Source: Methylobacterium tardum
Lineage (GTDB): Bacteria; Pseudomonadota; Alphaproteobacteria; Rhizobiales; Beijerinckiaceae
NCBI RefSeq assembly: GCF_023546765.1
Contig: NZ_CP097484.1
Span: 4,719,501 to 4,783,500 of the forward strand
Reading direction: 5' to 3'
DNA: 64,000 nt
The position numbers and the translations under genes are program-made. Below are positions 17,184 through 26,283 of this stretch, piece by piece; the stretch's first letter is position 1, and every line of letters starts with the position of its first letter. The notes under the pieces were generated by a model. The model saw nothing but the letters and a program-made list of their open reading frames with translations, searched no databases and was not told where the DNA came from.

Positions 17184-17720
17184 CCTGACCCTTGCTTCAG
17201 CCGTCCCACGGAAGACTTGGCCGGAGAGCTAGAGCGCATGGCGAATTCGTCTCTCGGCGGGTCCGAGATGAGAAGACGCAGTCGAACCGCGGGGCGTCGC
17301 GCCGCTTGATCCGACAAAACCGCGCCTGATCAGCAACTTATGGGGTGGTCCGCCACCCTGGCCCGCGAAAATTCAGATTTCGGCCACGCCGCACCGCCTG
17401 CGACATTTTCAACACAGCCGTCCGCGGACACGTGTGCAGACGCACAAAAGGACAGCCCTGCTGTCCTGATCCTCTTGTAATTTTCGCCCATCGGCGCAGA
17501 TTGTGCAGCGCGGGAGAGCGATGGCGTCGCCCTTCCGCAGCCCTTCTTGGGCGTTTCCTCCCTAGACTTCGGGCCGCTCCTTCGGGAGTGGCCTTTTTTC
17601 TTTTTCGGCCCCTGATCCGGCGCCCTTTGTCATCGGAGCGCCCCCGTGTGGCTGGATCCCGCTTGCGCCGGGCGCCATGCTGGCCGCGAGCGCCGGGACA
17701 GGCGCGGTTGAGGATACGCC
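17184..17720. other. 537-base divergent gap with RNA-like structure
   Basis: No supportable protein-coding gene is seen here. It contains a palindrome GTCCGCGGAC near 17420-17429, a perfect stem-loop at 17449-17467 (AGGACAG, loop CCCTG, CTGTCCT), and a strong plus-strand terminator at 17572-17605. Because the only upstream gene runs the other way, the terminator implies a plus-strand transcript starting within this gap: a small RNA or a leader with attenuation in front of the NHL gene. Confidence 0.5.
17572..17605 (+). terminator. Intrinsic terminator with UUCG tetraloop
   Basis: Stem GGCCGCTCC (17572-17580), tetraloop TTCG (17581-17584), stem GGAGTGGCC (17585-17593), with one G-T wobble, followed by six T, one C and five T. 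The C-G-closed UUCG loop and T run make this a textbook factor-independent terminator on the plus strand only. It lies about 115 bases before the NHL gene start. Confidence 0.85.
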
Positions 17721-18836
17721 ATGAGGATTTTCGCCGCGCTGCCGGCATTCGCCTGCCTGCTCGCCCTCGCCGGTCCGGCGCCTGCTGCGGACGCACCGCG
17801 CTTTCAGGTCGACCCGTCCTGGCCGAAGCCGCTGCCGAATGACTGGATCATGGGTCAGGCGGCCGGCGTCGCCGTGGACGCGCAGGATCATGTCTGGGTG
17901 GTCCAGCGGCCCCGGACGCTCACCGATGACGAGAAGGCCGCGAGCCTCGATCCGCCGCGCACCAAGTGCTGCAAGCCGGCTCCGTCGGTGCTGGAATTCG
18001 ACCAGGCCGGCAACCTCCTGCGGAGCTGGGGCGGCCCGAGCGCGGGCTACGACTGGCCGACCAACGAGCACGGGATCCAGATCGACGGCCAGGGTTTCGT
18101 CTGGATCGCCGGCAACGGCGACCAGGATGGGCAGCTCCTGAAATTCACGCCCGACGGCAAGTTCGTCCTGCAGATCGGCAAATCCGGCCCGCAGACCGAC
18201 AGCCGCGACACCAGCCGCCTGGGCAAGCCCGCCAATGTCGACTTCGACATGGCGGCGAACGAGGTCTACGTCGCGGACGGCTATTACAACCACCGCATCA
18301 TCGTCTTCGACCGCGATACGGGCGCGTTCAAGCGGATGTGGGGCGCCTACGGGAAGCCGCCGACTGACGACAAGCTCGGCCCCTACGACCCGGCGGCGGC
18401 GCCATCCCAGCAATTCGCCAACCCGGTCCACTGCGTGCGGATCGCCCAGGATGGGCTGGTCTATGTCTGCGACCGGACGAACGACCGCATCCAGGTGTTC
18501 AAGAAGGACGGGACCTTCGTGAAGGAGTTCTTCGTCGAGAAGAACACCCGGGCGAACGGCTCGGTCTGGGAGCTGGCCCTGTGGCCGGACGCCGACGAGA
18601 CTTACCTGCTCAACGCCGACGGCGCCAACAACGAGGTCCGCACCCTGTCGCGGGCCACTGGCGAGGTGGTCGGAGCCTTCGGCCGGAACGGGCGCATGGC
18701 GGGCCAGTTCCACTGGGTCCACAACCTCGCGGTCGATTCGAAGGGCAACGTGTTCACCACCGAGGTCGACACAGGAAAGCGGGCCCAGAAGTTCCTGGCG
18801 CTCGGGGACTTCGTGCTGCGCAAGCGCACGCCGTGA
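17721..18836 (+). CDS. Secreted NHL-repeat beta-propeller protein
   Basis: A 371-residue protein with a signal peptide (ALPAFACLLALAGPAPA, cleavage near residue 23). The rest is a beta-propeller of NHL repeats, seen as repeated GVAVDAQDHVWVV, GIQIDGQGFVWIAG, NVDFDMAANEVYVADG, HCVRIAQDGLVYVCDR and NLAVDSKGNVFTTEV units. The type resembles peptidyl-alpha-hydroxyglycine lyase-like NHL proteins. The enzymatic or binding role is unknown; it acts in the periplasm or outside. It follows the UUCG terminator, so read-through could control it. Confidence 0.87.
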   Translation: MRIFAALPAFACLLALAGPAPAADAPRFQVDPSWPKPLPNDWIMGQAAGVAVDAQDHVWVVQRPRTLTDDEKAASLDPPRTKCCKPAPSVLEFDQAGNLLRSWGGPSAGYDWPTNEHGIQIDGQGFVWIAGNGDQDGQLLKFTPDGKFVLQIGKSGPQTDSRDTSRLGKPANVDFDMAANEVYVADGYYNHRIIVFDRDTGAFKRMWGAYGKPPTDDKLGPYDPAAAPSQQFANPVHCVRIAQDGLVYVCDRTNDRIQVFKKDGTFVKEFFVEKNTRANGSVWELALWPDADETYLLNADGANNEVRTLSRATGEVVGAFGRNGRMAGQFHWVHNLAVDSKGNVFTTEVDTGKRAQKFLALGDFVLRKRTP

Positions 18837-18970
18837 GCGCGCGGCGGGTCGCCGTGAGAGCGGGGCGCCGTGCCTGAGCCTCGCGGCGCTCCCGCCGGCC
18901 CGTATCGGTGGAGTCTTCGCCTCGGGTGGATGCTATCGTAGGCGGACACACATGACGCAGCGGCGGGATC

Positions 18971-19348
18971 ATGGGTCTACTTGACGGATTGCTGGGCCAC
19001 GGCAGCGCGGTCGATGCCGCCTCCCTCGAGCGCAGACTCGAGGGAATCCTGATCGAGGGCGAGACGGCCCGCCTCGCCTTCAAGATCATCCGGGACGTGT
19101 TCGTGTTCACCGAGCGCCGCGTCATCCTGATCAACGTGCAGGGTGTCACGGGCAGCAAGGTCGAGTTCCTGTCCGTGCCCTACCGGGCCATCGTGCGCTT
19201 CTCGGTCGAGACGGCCGGCACGTTCGATCTCGATGCTGAACTCAAGATCTGGGTGTCAGGTACGCCGCAGCCGATCGAGCGTACCCTGAAGAAGGGTACC
19301 GACGTGCGCGGCATCCAGCGCGCCTTGGCGGAGGGGGTGTTGCGCTGA
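18971..19348 (+). CDS. PH domain-containing protein (bPH_1)
   Basis: A 125-residue protein that is almost entirely one bacterial pleckstrin-homology domain. The pattern VFVFTERRVILINVQGVTGSKVEFLSVPYRAI followed by the strand FSVETAG, and the C-terminal helix IQRALAEGVL, match the YvbH-like bPH_1 family. Its ligand is unknown; such domains often mediate protein contacts. No signal peptide or membrane segment is seen. It is convergent with the PAP2 gene. Confidence 0.85.
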   Translation: MGLLDGLLGHGSAVDAASLERRLEGILIEGETARLAFKIIRDVFVFTERRVILINVQGVTGSKVEFLSVPYRAIVRFSVETAGTFDLDAELKIWVSGTPQPIERTLKKGTDVRGIQRALAEGVLR

Positions 19349-19376
19349 CGGCGCGACGACGCAGTCGGCGTCCCCT

Positions 19377-20789
19377 TCAGCGCGTCGCGCTCGTCCCGCC
19401 GCGGCTCGCCGCCAGCGCCGCGGCCTTGCCGGCCGCCGTGTAGAGGTCGAGGCGGGAATAGACGCCGAACTCCGAGCCGTCGTCGAGGAAGCCGCCGCCC
19501 GGTCCCTGGGTCTCGGTGAGGATGGCGTTGGCCTCGTCGAGCGTCAGCGACGGGAAGGCCGCGGTGAGCAGGTGGCCCGCCTCCGGGGCGACCTTGGCCA
19601 CGTCTTCCCGGCGGCCGGCGATCTCCGGATGCACCACGGGCAAGCCGTAGGTCTGGGTCGCCGCGTAGAACGCCGCATTGGCGGCCGGGTCCTTGAACCG
19701 GCCGTCATCCTTCGCGGCACAGGCCGCCACCGTGTCGCCGCAGCCGGCCTTCAGCGCCGCGGTCATGGCCGCCCGGGCCTCCGTCAGGAGCGCCCGGTAA
19801 TCGGTCACGCCCACCGTCTTGTCGGCCTCGGCACTGGCCTTGTCGAGCACGGCCGGGTTCTTCCGGATCTGGCCGACATAGGCCGGATCGTTGGCCAGCA
19901 GGTGAGCCAGGGCGTGGAGCGAAGTCGCCCGCCCGCCGAGCACGTCCATCGCGTAATGGGCGCCGACGATGATCCGGTCGTTGCCGTACTCGGCCGCGCG
20001 CGCGACCATCTGCTGGTAGCGCTCCGGCACGAGGAGCGCGAGCAGCATGGACTCGGTATAGCCGTAGGTGGTGTGGCCGCTCGGGTAGGACGGGCTGTCG
20101 GCGAGATCCTGCGAGGGGCCGCGCAGCCAGTCGAGGCTGTGGGAGGGATCGCCGAAATAGTCCTGGCCGCGATAGGCCCGGAGGCGCGGCAGGGTCTGGA
20201 ACGGCCGCGAATTGCCGTAGCGGTCGGCACCGGGGCTGCCGGCGGGCCGGTCGTAGGCCTTTCCGAACACGTCGGTCACGGCGCCGTCCGCAAGGATCGC
20301 GGCGGCCTCGGCCGAGACCGGATGCTTGCCGTTGGTGGTGGCGTTGGCGAAGAAGTACTTGCCGGAATTCGAATCCGACTTGCTCACGTTGTTGGTGTAG
20401 CCGATCAGGTTGGCGACCGCCGGGGCGATGCTCGTGAAGGTCTTGTAGTCGCTGTAGGTCGCCTTGGCGTGGTAGGCCTGGGCGAGCGTCGTGCCGAGGC
20501 CGTCGGCGAGGTTCGCGGCGTTGCCGTCGGTGATGAAGCAGTCCCGCAGGGCGAGCTGCTGCTGCTCGGGGAACGGCAGGAGAATCGGCTGCTTGAGATC
20601 GCCGGTCTGAATGTCGCCGGTGACGCGTAGATTCGCGTCGAGCGCCGCCCGGCCATCCGGCGAGGTCTGCAGCCGCGCCACCGGGACGAGCCCGCGCAGG
20701 GCCGTCAGGTTGGCGGAGGATTGCGCCTGCGCCTGGAGGGGCAGCGCAGCCCCGAGCAGCACCAAACCGACCTTCAGCGCTCCGGCCAT
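19377..20789 (-). CDS. Periplasmic PAP2-superfamily acid phosphatase
   Basis: A 470-residue exported protein. From the ATG at 20789 it has a clean signal peptide (LKVGLVLLGAALPLQAQAQ), and GGGGAGGG lies before that ATG; an in-frame ATG at 20810 is less likely. The PAP2 phosphatase motifs SYPSGHTTYGY near residue 225 and GNDRIIVGAHYAMD near residue 262 carry the catalytic histidines. At 470 residues it is longer than class A acid phosphatases, so it may be a phosphatase or a vanadium-haloperoxidase-like enzyme. It stands 35 bases after the TRAP binding protein gene. Confidence 0.85.
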   Translation of the reverse strand: MAGALKVGLVLLGAALPLQAQAQSSANLTALRGLVPVARLQTSPDGRAALDANLRVTGDIQTGDLKQPILLPFPEQQQLALRDCFITDGNAANLADGLGTTLAQAYHAKATYSDYKTFTSIAPAVANLIGYTNNVSKSDSNSGKYFFANATTNGKHPVSAEAAAILADGAVTDVFGKAYDRPAGSPGADRYGNSRPFQTLPRLRAYRGQDYFGDPSHSLDWLRGPSQDLADSPSYPSGHTTYGYTESMLLALLVPERYQQMVARAAEYGNDRIIVGAHYAMDVLGGRATSLHALAHLLANDPAYVGQIRKNPAVLDKASAEADKTVGVTDYRALLTEARAAMTAALKAGCGDTVAACAAKDDGRFKDPAANAAFYAATQTYGLPVVHPEIAGRREDVAKVAPEAGHLLTAAFPSLTLDEANAILTETQGPGGGFLDDGSEFGVYSRLDLYTAAGKAAALAASRGGTSATR

Positions 20790-20824
20790 CCAGCCCTCCC
20801 CGCCCGCCATTGCCCGGCCGGACG

Positions 20825-21964
20825 CTATCCCCGCGCCCGGGCCCGGATCATGAAATTGTCGTAGGTATACTCCGCCACCTGGAACCAGAGGTACTCCTCG
20901 TTGCGGAAGGTGCGCATCGCCTCGTAGACCCGGCGGAAATCGGGGTTCTTGGCGGCGATCTCGCCGTAGACGTCGTTGGCGTTCTTGAGGGCCGCTTCCA
21001 TCACCTCCTGGGGGAAGGGGCGCAGCTGCGCCCCCGCGGCGACGAGCCGGCGCAAAGCCTGGGGGTTGCGCGCGTCGTATTTGGCCTGAACATCGGCGCC
21101 GACCTCGGCGGCGGCCATCCGGAGGACAGCCTGATAGGCCTTCGGCAGCGCCTTCCACTTCTCGGCGTTGAACCAGAAGTGCAGCATCGCGCCGCCCTCC
21201 CAGAAGCCGGGATAGTGATAGACCGGTGCGACCTTCTGCAGGCCGAGCCGCTCGTCGTCGTAAGGGCCGATCCACTCGGCGGCATCGAGCTTCTTACTCT
21301 CCAGGGCGGCGTAGATCTCGGGACCCGGCACCGCCTGCGGCTGGACCCCGAACTTGGCCAGCACCTGCCCGCCCATGCCGCCGATCCGGAACTTGAGGCC
21401 CTGGAGGTCGGCGAGGCTCTTGATCTCGCGCCGGAACCAGCCGCCCATCTGGGCACCGGTATTGCCGCCGGGCAGACAGACCAAACCAGCCTTCGCGAAG
21501 ACCTCGCCGAAGAGTTCGGCGGCGCCTCCCGCCTGCCACCAGGCGGCGGCGCCCCGCGCGTTGAGGCCGAACGGGATCGCGGTGGCGAGCGCGAAGGTCG
21601 GGTCCTTGGCCATGCCCAGCGTCGCGGGGCCGTGGCCCATCTCGACAGTGCCCGCCGCCACGGCGTCCAGCAATCCGTCCGCGGGCACAGGCTCGCCCGG
21701 GCCCTGCACCTGGATCTGGAAGCGCCCATCCGTGGCCTCGGCCACGATCCGACTGAGCGCCTCGGGCGCGCCGAACAGGATGTCGAGACTCTTCGCGTAA
21801 GCCGAGGACAGACGCCAGCGCAGTTCGGGTGCGCCCTCCGCGCGAGCGGGAGCCGCCAACGGCCCGGCGATCGCGGCGGCCGCGCCGAGGCCGGCGGTCA
21901 ACACCGTCCGGCGCCGCGTCCCGGCCGTGGGAGGGTGCGCGATGTAAGTCTCGTCCAACGGCAT
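20825..21964 (-). CDS. TRAP transporter substrate-binding protein (DctP family), orphan
   Basis: A 379-residue periplasmic binding protein. A twin-arginine-type signal is seen (RRRTVLTAGLGAAAAIAGPLA). The segment LADLQGLKFRIGGMGGQVLAKFG, with the arginine that holds the substrate carboxylate, and the AEWIGPYDDERLGL region are typical of the DctP (TRAP) family for organic acids. The matching DctQ and DctM membrane subunits are not nearby. The ATG at 21964 is one of several possible starts. It precedes the PAP2 phosphatase. Confidence 0.88.
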   Translation of the reverse strand: MPLDETYIAHPPTAGTRRRTVLTAGLGAAAAIAGPLAAPARAEGAPELRWRLSSAYAKSLDILFGAPEALSRIVAEATDGRFQIQVQGPGEPVPADGLLDAVAAGTVEMGHGPATLGMAKDPTFALATAIPFGLNARGAAAWWQAGGAAELFGEVFAKAGLVCLPGGNTGAQMGGWFRREIKSLADLQGLKFRIGGMGGQVLAKFGVQPQAVPGPEIYAALESKKLDAAEWIGPYDDERLGLQKVAPVYHYPGFWEGGAMLHFWFNAEKWKALPKAYQAVLRMAAAEVGADVQAKYDARNPQALRRLVAAGAQLRPFPQEVMEAALKNANDVYGEIAAKNPDFRRVYEAMRTFRNEEYLWFQVAEYTYDNFMIRARARG

Positions 21965-22106
21965 CTCGTTCGAGCAACTCCGATCCGGCCGGCGCGGGAT
22001 CGGCGGCCGCAGGTAGCACGTCCGCGCCGGTTCTCGAAAGTCGCGGGCGCCGGGGCCAGTTCCGTCCCGCCTCGAAACGGGCATCCCCTCGTGCTACGCG
22101 CCGCGG

Positions 22107-22673
22107 ATGCGATCAGAGCCCGCCGTCACCCTGCACACCGTCTGCGGCCTGGAGGAGCTGGCGGGCCACGGCGCGCGCGGCGTCAGCCATGTCCTGTCCC
22201 TGCTCGATCCCGGCACGCCGGAACCCGAGGCGTTCGCGGGCTACGGCCTCCATGCCCGCACGACCCTGCGCTTCCACGATTGCCTCGGCCCCGGCGAGGG
22301 CCTCGTGCCGCCGCAGCCCGAGCACGTCGCGGCCATCCTCGACTTCGGACGGCAGCTCGACGGTGCCGCCCATCTCCTGGTGCATTGCCATTACGGCCTG
22401 TCGCGCTCGACGGCGGCGCTGCTGATTGTGTTCGCGCAGACCGAGGCCGAGACATCCGCCGAGGCGCTGGTGGCGCGCCTGCACGCCCTGCGCGAGCCCG
22501 CCTGGCCCAATGCCCGGATGATCGGCTTCGCCGACGCGATGCTGAACCGGGGCGGTCAGCTCAGCGAAGCGGTCCGGCAGCTTCACGCCCTGCAGCTGCG
22601 GGTCCGGCCGCACCTCGCCGACCTGCTGCGCGGCCTGGGCCGCGGCGCGGAGGTCGATGCTGCGGGCGGCTAG
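22107..22673 (+). CDS. Protein tyrosine/dual-specificity phosphatase family protein
   Basis: A 188-residue cytoplasmic protein with the phosphatase loop VHCHYGLSRST near residue 93, which fits HCX5R(S/T). The general acid aspartate is probably in the FHDCLG segment near residue 57. It resembles small alphaproteobacterial tyrosine phosphatase-like proteins. The substrate is unknown. It is a single gene, divergent from the TRAP binding protein. Confidence 0.85.
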   Translation: MRSEPAVTLHTVCGLEELAGHGARGVSHVLSLLDPGTPEPEAFAGYGLHARTTLRFHDCLGPGEGLVPPQPEHVAAILDFGRQLDGAAHLLVHCHYGLSRSTAALLIVFAQTEAETSAEALVARLHALREPAWPNARMIGFADAMLNRGGQLSEAVRQLHALQLRVRPHLADLLRGLGRGAEVDAAGG

Positions 22674-22700
22674 GGCGCGAAAAGAGCCTCTCGCGGGCCG

Positions 22701-23837
22701 TCACTTCCCGGCCGGCGTGAAGCTCCCGTCCTTCCAGACGTAGAGCACGTAGCCCTGCGCGGTGACGTCGCCCTTGGCGTCGAAGCCTACGGTCCCGAGC
22801 ACGAGGTCGAAGCGCTCCGTGTGGAGGGCCTGGGCGACGGCCCGCGGCGCGGCGGAATGGGCGAAGTTGCCGGCCGCGACCAGCGCCTGCATGGCCGCGT
22901 AGCCGTAGATCGTCGAACCGGTCGGATCGACGCCCTCGGCCTTGAACGCCTTCACCACGCTCGCCGCGGCGGGCTGCCGGCTCGGGTCGAGGTAGAAGGT
23001 CATCAGCACGCCGTTGCTGGCCGGCCCGGCGATCTTGGCGAAATCCGGCGTGGCGATCGCCGAGGTGCCGAACCATTGCGGGCGAAAGCCTCGGTCGGCG
23101 GCAACCTTCACCAAGCGGCCCATCTCGGTGGCATCGCCGCCGTAATAGACCACCTCGATCCCCGCAGCCTTGAGGCGATCCGCCAAGGCGGCATCGTCGG
23201 CGTCGCTGGGGGAGAAGGACAGCGACAGCGCCTCGTTGACGCCGATGCGGTTGAGATTGTCCTTGGTGGCGGCCGCGAGGGTGCGGGATGCCGGGGTCGG
23301 GTCCTGGATCAGCGCGATCTTCCGGTCCCGGAAGCGCTCGGCCAGGACGGCCGCCGACAGCCGGGCCTGGTCGTCATCGCGCCCGCAGACGCGGAAGACG
23401 GTCGGCAATCCCCGGTCGGTGAGCCGCGCCGCCACCGAGGCGGCGGTGATCATCACGACGCCGTTCTGGGCGTAGATGTCGGAGGCCGCGATCGAGGCGT
23501 TGGAGCAGACATGGCCCACGACGAGGCGCACGTCGGAGCGCACGAAATGGTTGGCCACCGCCGTCGCGGTGTTCGAGTCGCAGGCGTCGTCCTGGACGTC
23601 GAGGGTCACGGGCTGGCCGTCGAGGCCGCCCATGGCGTTCGCGTCCCGGGCCGCGGCCTCGACCCCGCGCAGCACCTGCTCTCCGACCGCCACGTAGGGC
23701 CCCGAGCGTGGAACCGCCACGCCGATCACGATGTCGGCCGCCGCCGGGGCGGCGGACAGGAGCGCAACACACAGGCTCAGGGAGATCAGCGCGGGCCGGA
23801 ACGGCCCACCTGCGGGGACGACGCGTCCGATCTTCAT
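22701..23837 (-). CDS. Leu/Ile/Val-type ABC substrate-binding protein, orphan
   Basis: A 378-residue periplasmic binding protein of the LivJ family. It has an N-terminal signal (ALISLSLCVALLSAAPAAA) and then IVIGVAVPRSGPYVAVGEQVLRGVE, the standard start of the mature domain. VVGHVCSNASIAASDIY near residue 110 is the first-domain ligand loop. No Liv permease or ATPase genes are adjacent, so its partners are elsewhere or it acts as a sensor. The ligand could be an amino acid or an aromatic or amide compound. Confidence 0.88.
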   Translation of the reverse strand: MKIGRVVPAGGPFRPALISLSLCVALLSAAPAAADIVIGVAVPRSGPYVAVGEQVLRGVEAAARDANAMGGLDGQPVTLDVQDDACDSNTATAVANHFVRSDVRLVVGHVCSNASIAASDIYAQNGVVMITAASVAARLTDRGLPTVFRVCGRDDDQARLSAAVLAERFRDRKIALIQDPTPASRTLAAATKDNLNRIGVNEALSLSFSPSDADDAALADRLKAAGIEVVYYGGDATEMGRLVKVAADRGFRPQWFGTSAIATPDFAKIAGPASNGVLMTFYLDPSRQPAAASVVKAFKAEGVDPTGSTIYGYAAMQALVAAGNFAHSAAPRAVAQALHTERFDLVLGTVGFDAKGDVTAQGYVLYVWKDGSFTPAGK

Positions 23838-23986
23838 CGGCCTCTTCTAGGCATCCTTGCGTGCGGCAGCCACGGGCGAAGCGGAGTGCAATGGCCACAC
23901 CTTTCCCGCACCGCACCCGAAGCCCATACGCGAGGATAGCGGGAAACGCGATTTTTTTCCGTCGCGCCCCGAGGGCGGGCCGCGTG

Positions 23987-25171
23987 TTACTTCGCGTAGA
24001 AGTACGCGGTCGATAGCGACGAGATCGGCCCGGTGACGCCGCTGAAGGCGGTGAGCACTTTGGAGACCTCGGTGAACGGCGCGTTCGAGACGTAGATGAG
24101 GTCGCGGTTGCGCATCCGGAACGCCTGGGAGACGAACAGGCTGTTGGGGTCGCGCATGTCGATCCGATAGACCACTGGCACGAGCGGCGTGCCGAGCAGC
24201 TTCGAGCCCGGGTTGAGCCGGCGCACGACGCTGGCCGGCTCGAAGCGGAAGATGAACGTGCCGGCCGGGTCGGCGGCGAAGTCCGACAGGCCGCGCGCCT
24301 TGGCGAGCGCCTGCGCCAGGGTGATGCCATCGGCCTGGAACGGCAGCTCGGTGCTGTTGCCGAGGGCGCCGACCGCGATGAAGGTCTGCGGATCGCGCAC
24401 CAGCGTGAGCACGTCGTTGGGCCGCAGGTAGATGTTCTCCTTGGGGTTGGACACCACCGTGGTCAGCGGCACCGTGGCGGTGACCGGCCCGCGCGACAGC
24501 CGCACGAAGGTCTCGTTGACCGGCGCGCGGTTGCCGCCGGCGGCGGCGATGACGTCGAGGATTCGGTCGCCGTGGCCCGAGAGCGGCAGGCGGGCGCCGG
24601 CCGCGCCCTCGCCGGTGACGGTCACGGCCTGGCTGATCGGCCGGGTGACCGAGACCAGCACCTGCGGCTGGATGGCTTTGCCGGCGAGTTCGGTCTCGAT
24701 CAGCGCCTGGACGTCCTGGGTGCGGCGGCCGGCGACCTTGATGCGGCCGGCATAGGGCACCGAGATGGCGCCGTCGCGCCCGACCGGCTGCTCGGGGATG
24801 AGGGCGGACTTGGAGCCGGCCGAGAACCGGTCGGCGACCAGCGGGCCGGAGAACAGGCCGCCGGAGCCGGCTTCCCAGACCGAGACCGAGACCATGTCGC
24901 CGATGCCGATGACCGGCTCGGTCGAGGGGCGGTGATCGCCGAACGAGGCGAGCAGGCTGTCCAGCGGCCGGCCGCGCAGGGCCTCGACCACGCTCGGGGT
25001 GACGTCGATGATCTCGTAGCGCGCCAGCAGGCCGCCGTCGGCGGTCGCCACCTCCGACCCCGCCTGGATCGCGCTCGCCGTCGGACCCGCCGCGGGCAGG
25101 TACGTGCAGCCCGACATCGCCGTCGCGGCGAGCAGGGCGAGGGGAAGTGTGCGCATCCAGATGTTGCCCAT
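23987..25171 (-). CDS. Polysaccharide export lipoprotein (Wza/KpsD-like)
   Basis: A 394-residue outer-membrane lipoprotein. The lipobox is in LAATAMSGCTYLP, with Cys near residue 22. A Poly_export domain follows (VIGIGDMVSVSVWEA) and then SLBB-type domains, seen in the GRIKVAGRRTQDVQALIE and DILDVIAAAGGNRAPVN-like stretches. Family members form octameric channels for capsule or exopolysaccharide. No Wzc kinase or glycosyltransferase gene is near. Starts at 25171 and 25156 are both possible. Confidence 0.87.
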   Translation of the reverse strand: MGNIWMRTLPLALLAATAMSGCTYLPAAGPTASAIQAGSEVATADGGLLARYEIIDVTPSVVEALRGRPLDSLLASFGDHRPSTEPVIGIGDMVSVSVWEAGSGGLFSGPLVADRFSAGSKSALIPEQPVGRDGAISVPYAGRIKVAGRRTQDVQALIETELAGKAIQPQVLVSVTRPISQAVTVTGEGAAGARLPLSGHGDRILDVIAAAGGNRAPVNETFVRLSRGPVTATVPLTTVVSNPKENIYLRPNDVLTLVRDPQTFIAVGALGNSTELPFQADGITLAQALAKARGLSDFAADPAGTFIFRFEPASVVRRLNPGSKLLGTPLVPVVYRIDMRDPNSLFVSQAFRMRNRDLIYVSNAPFTEVSKVLTAFSGVTGPISSLSTAYFYAK

Positions 25172-25408
25172 CGGTATTGCCGAGCCCGTGCCTAGCCCAA
25201 GGCGGCCTGGGTGTCCGTAGCGGGTGGGCCACACTGCACCCGCGACGGTCGAGCCCGCGGATTCATCCTCGCTAAGCACAGCTTTTTCAGGGCAAGCAGG
25301 GGAAAACACCGCTTGCGGCGGCACGACAGCACTATCGGGTTCTGAAAATAGCCGCCCGCAAACCGGGCGGATCGGCGTCGCCCGGCTCGACCCGGCGCGC
25401 GGCAGCGC

Positions 25409-25657
25409 TCAGTTGCCCTGCGTGACGGCCGTGTTGATCCGGTCGTAGACCGTATTCAGTCGCGACACGTAGAATCGGATGCTTCCGACTGCGACCACAA
25501 ACACCAGGAAGCCGATCAACGCATATTCCAGCGCCGTCGATCCGCGAGCGTCCCGCTTGAATCGTGTTCCTTCGACGATCGTCCGACCTGCGAGGCCGGC
25601 TAGGATCCGGACCAGCGGGGTGCCCGCCCCCGTCCTGCCGCAACTCGGCTCGTCCAT
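25409..25657 (-). CDS. Flp family type IVb pilin (orphan)
   Basis: An 82-residue prepilin. After a long charged leader, the sequence RDARG-STALEYALIGFLVF contains the type IVb cleavage pattern: Gly at -1, Glu at +5, Tyr at +6, followed by a hydrophobic helix. The mature protein would be about 44 residues, within the Flp range. It would be assembled by a Tad machine such as the one at 46-54 kb, which lacks a pilin. The leader (about 38 residues) is longer than usual for Flp; the starting codon may be further in, but no better site is seen. Confidence 0.78.
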   Translation of the reverse strand: MDEPSCGRTGAGTPLVRILAGLAGRTIVEGTRFKRDARGSTALEYALIGFLVFVVAVGSIRFYVSRLNTVYDRINTAVTQGN

Positions 25658-25842
25658 GGTCGAAACGCCCTCTCGCCAAGCGGTGCCACGCGCGCGGCCG
25701 CTCAGCCCGGGATCATGTCTAGCGTTGCTGCACTTGCCGTCGGCTTAATGGAATGCGCGACACAGCGTTATCAAACAGGCTTAAAACAGGACTTGGCTTC
25801 CGCCAGGGCGCGCCCGTTCACGCGGACGCGCCCGCCGGCTGG

Positions 25843-26118
25843 TCAGGCGTGACCGGCCTTGTGGCGGAGATCATCGATCCGCTTGGAGGCCTCGGCCTTA
25901 TCGAGCTCCGGGTCGAACGCCTCGGGCGCCTTGGCCTCCTCCGACAGCGTCTTGAGATAGGACGCCTGAGCGCCGGTCATCGGCTCGCCGCCGGTGGTCC
26001 ACTGGTCCGGATCCTTGATCTGGTTCGAGCTGTCCTTGGGATCGGTCTTGGGGTTGTCCGAAGCCGCTGCGGACTTCTGATCGGTCTTCGACGCTGACTT
26101 CCCGGCGGTGCTGGCCAT
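25843..26118 (-). CDS. DUF3072 domain protein
   Basis: A 91-residue hydrophilic protein. The N-terminal half is rich in Lys, Ser, Asp and Ala and likely disordered. The second half contains DPDQWTTGGEPMTGAQASYL and LDKAEASKRIDDLRHKAGH, the DUF3072 signature. Such proteins are common in soil and plant bacteria and of unknown function. It is a single gene, divergent from the gluconate kinase operon. Confidence 0.87.
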   Translation of the reverse strand: MASTAGKSASKTDQKSAAASDNPKTDPKDSSNQIKDPDQWTTGGEPMTGAQASYLKTLSEEAKAPEAFDPELDKAEASKRIDDLRHKAGHA

Positions 26119-26283
26119 CGATCTATGTTCCTGAAATGTTCCGTCTTCGCAGATGAGAACGCACGGTCTGCGGGGTGGTTCCTAGCCCGCCGCATGATGC
26201 TCGGATCGATGCGACGATCTTTCCTTCCCCGGTCCTCGTCCTATTGATGAACCTCACGGTGCCCAGAGCGCCTCGGAGCCGCG

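Noticed and set aside
20810..22720. 636-residue open frame on the plus strand
   Set aside because: It lies antisense to the TRAP binding protein and out of frame in the phosphatase gene; no motif is present.
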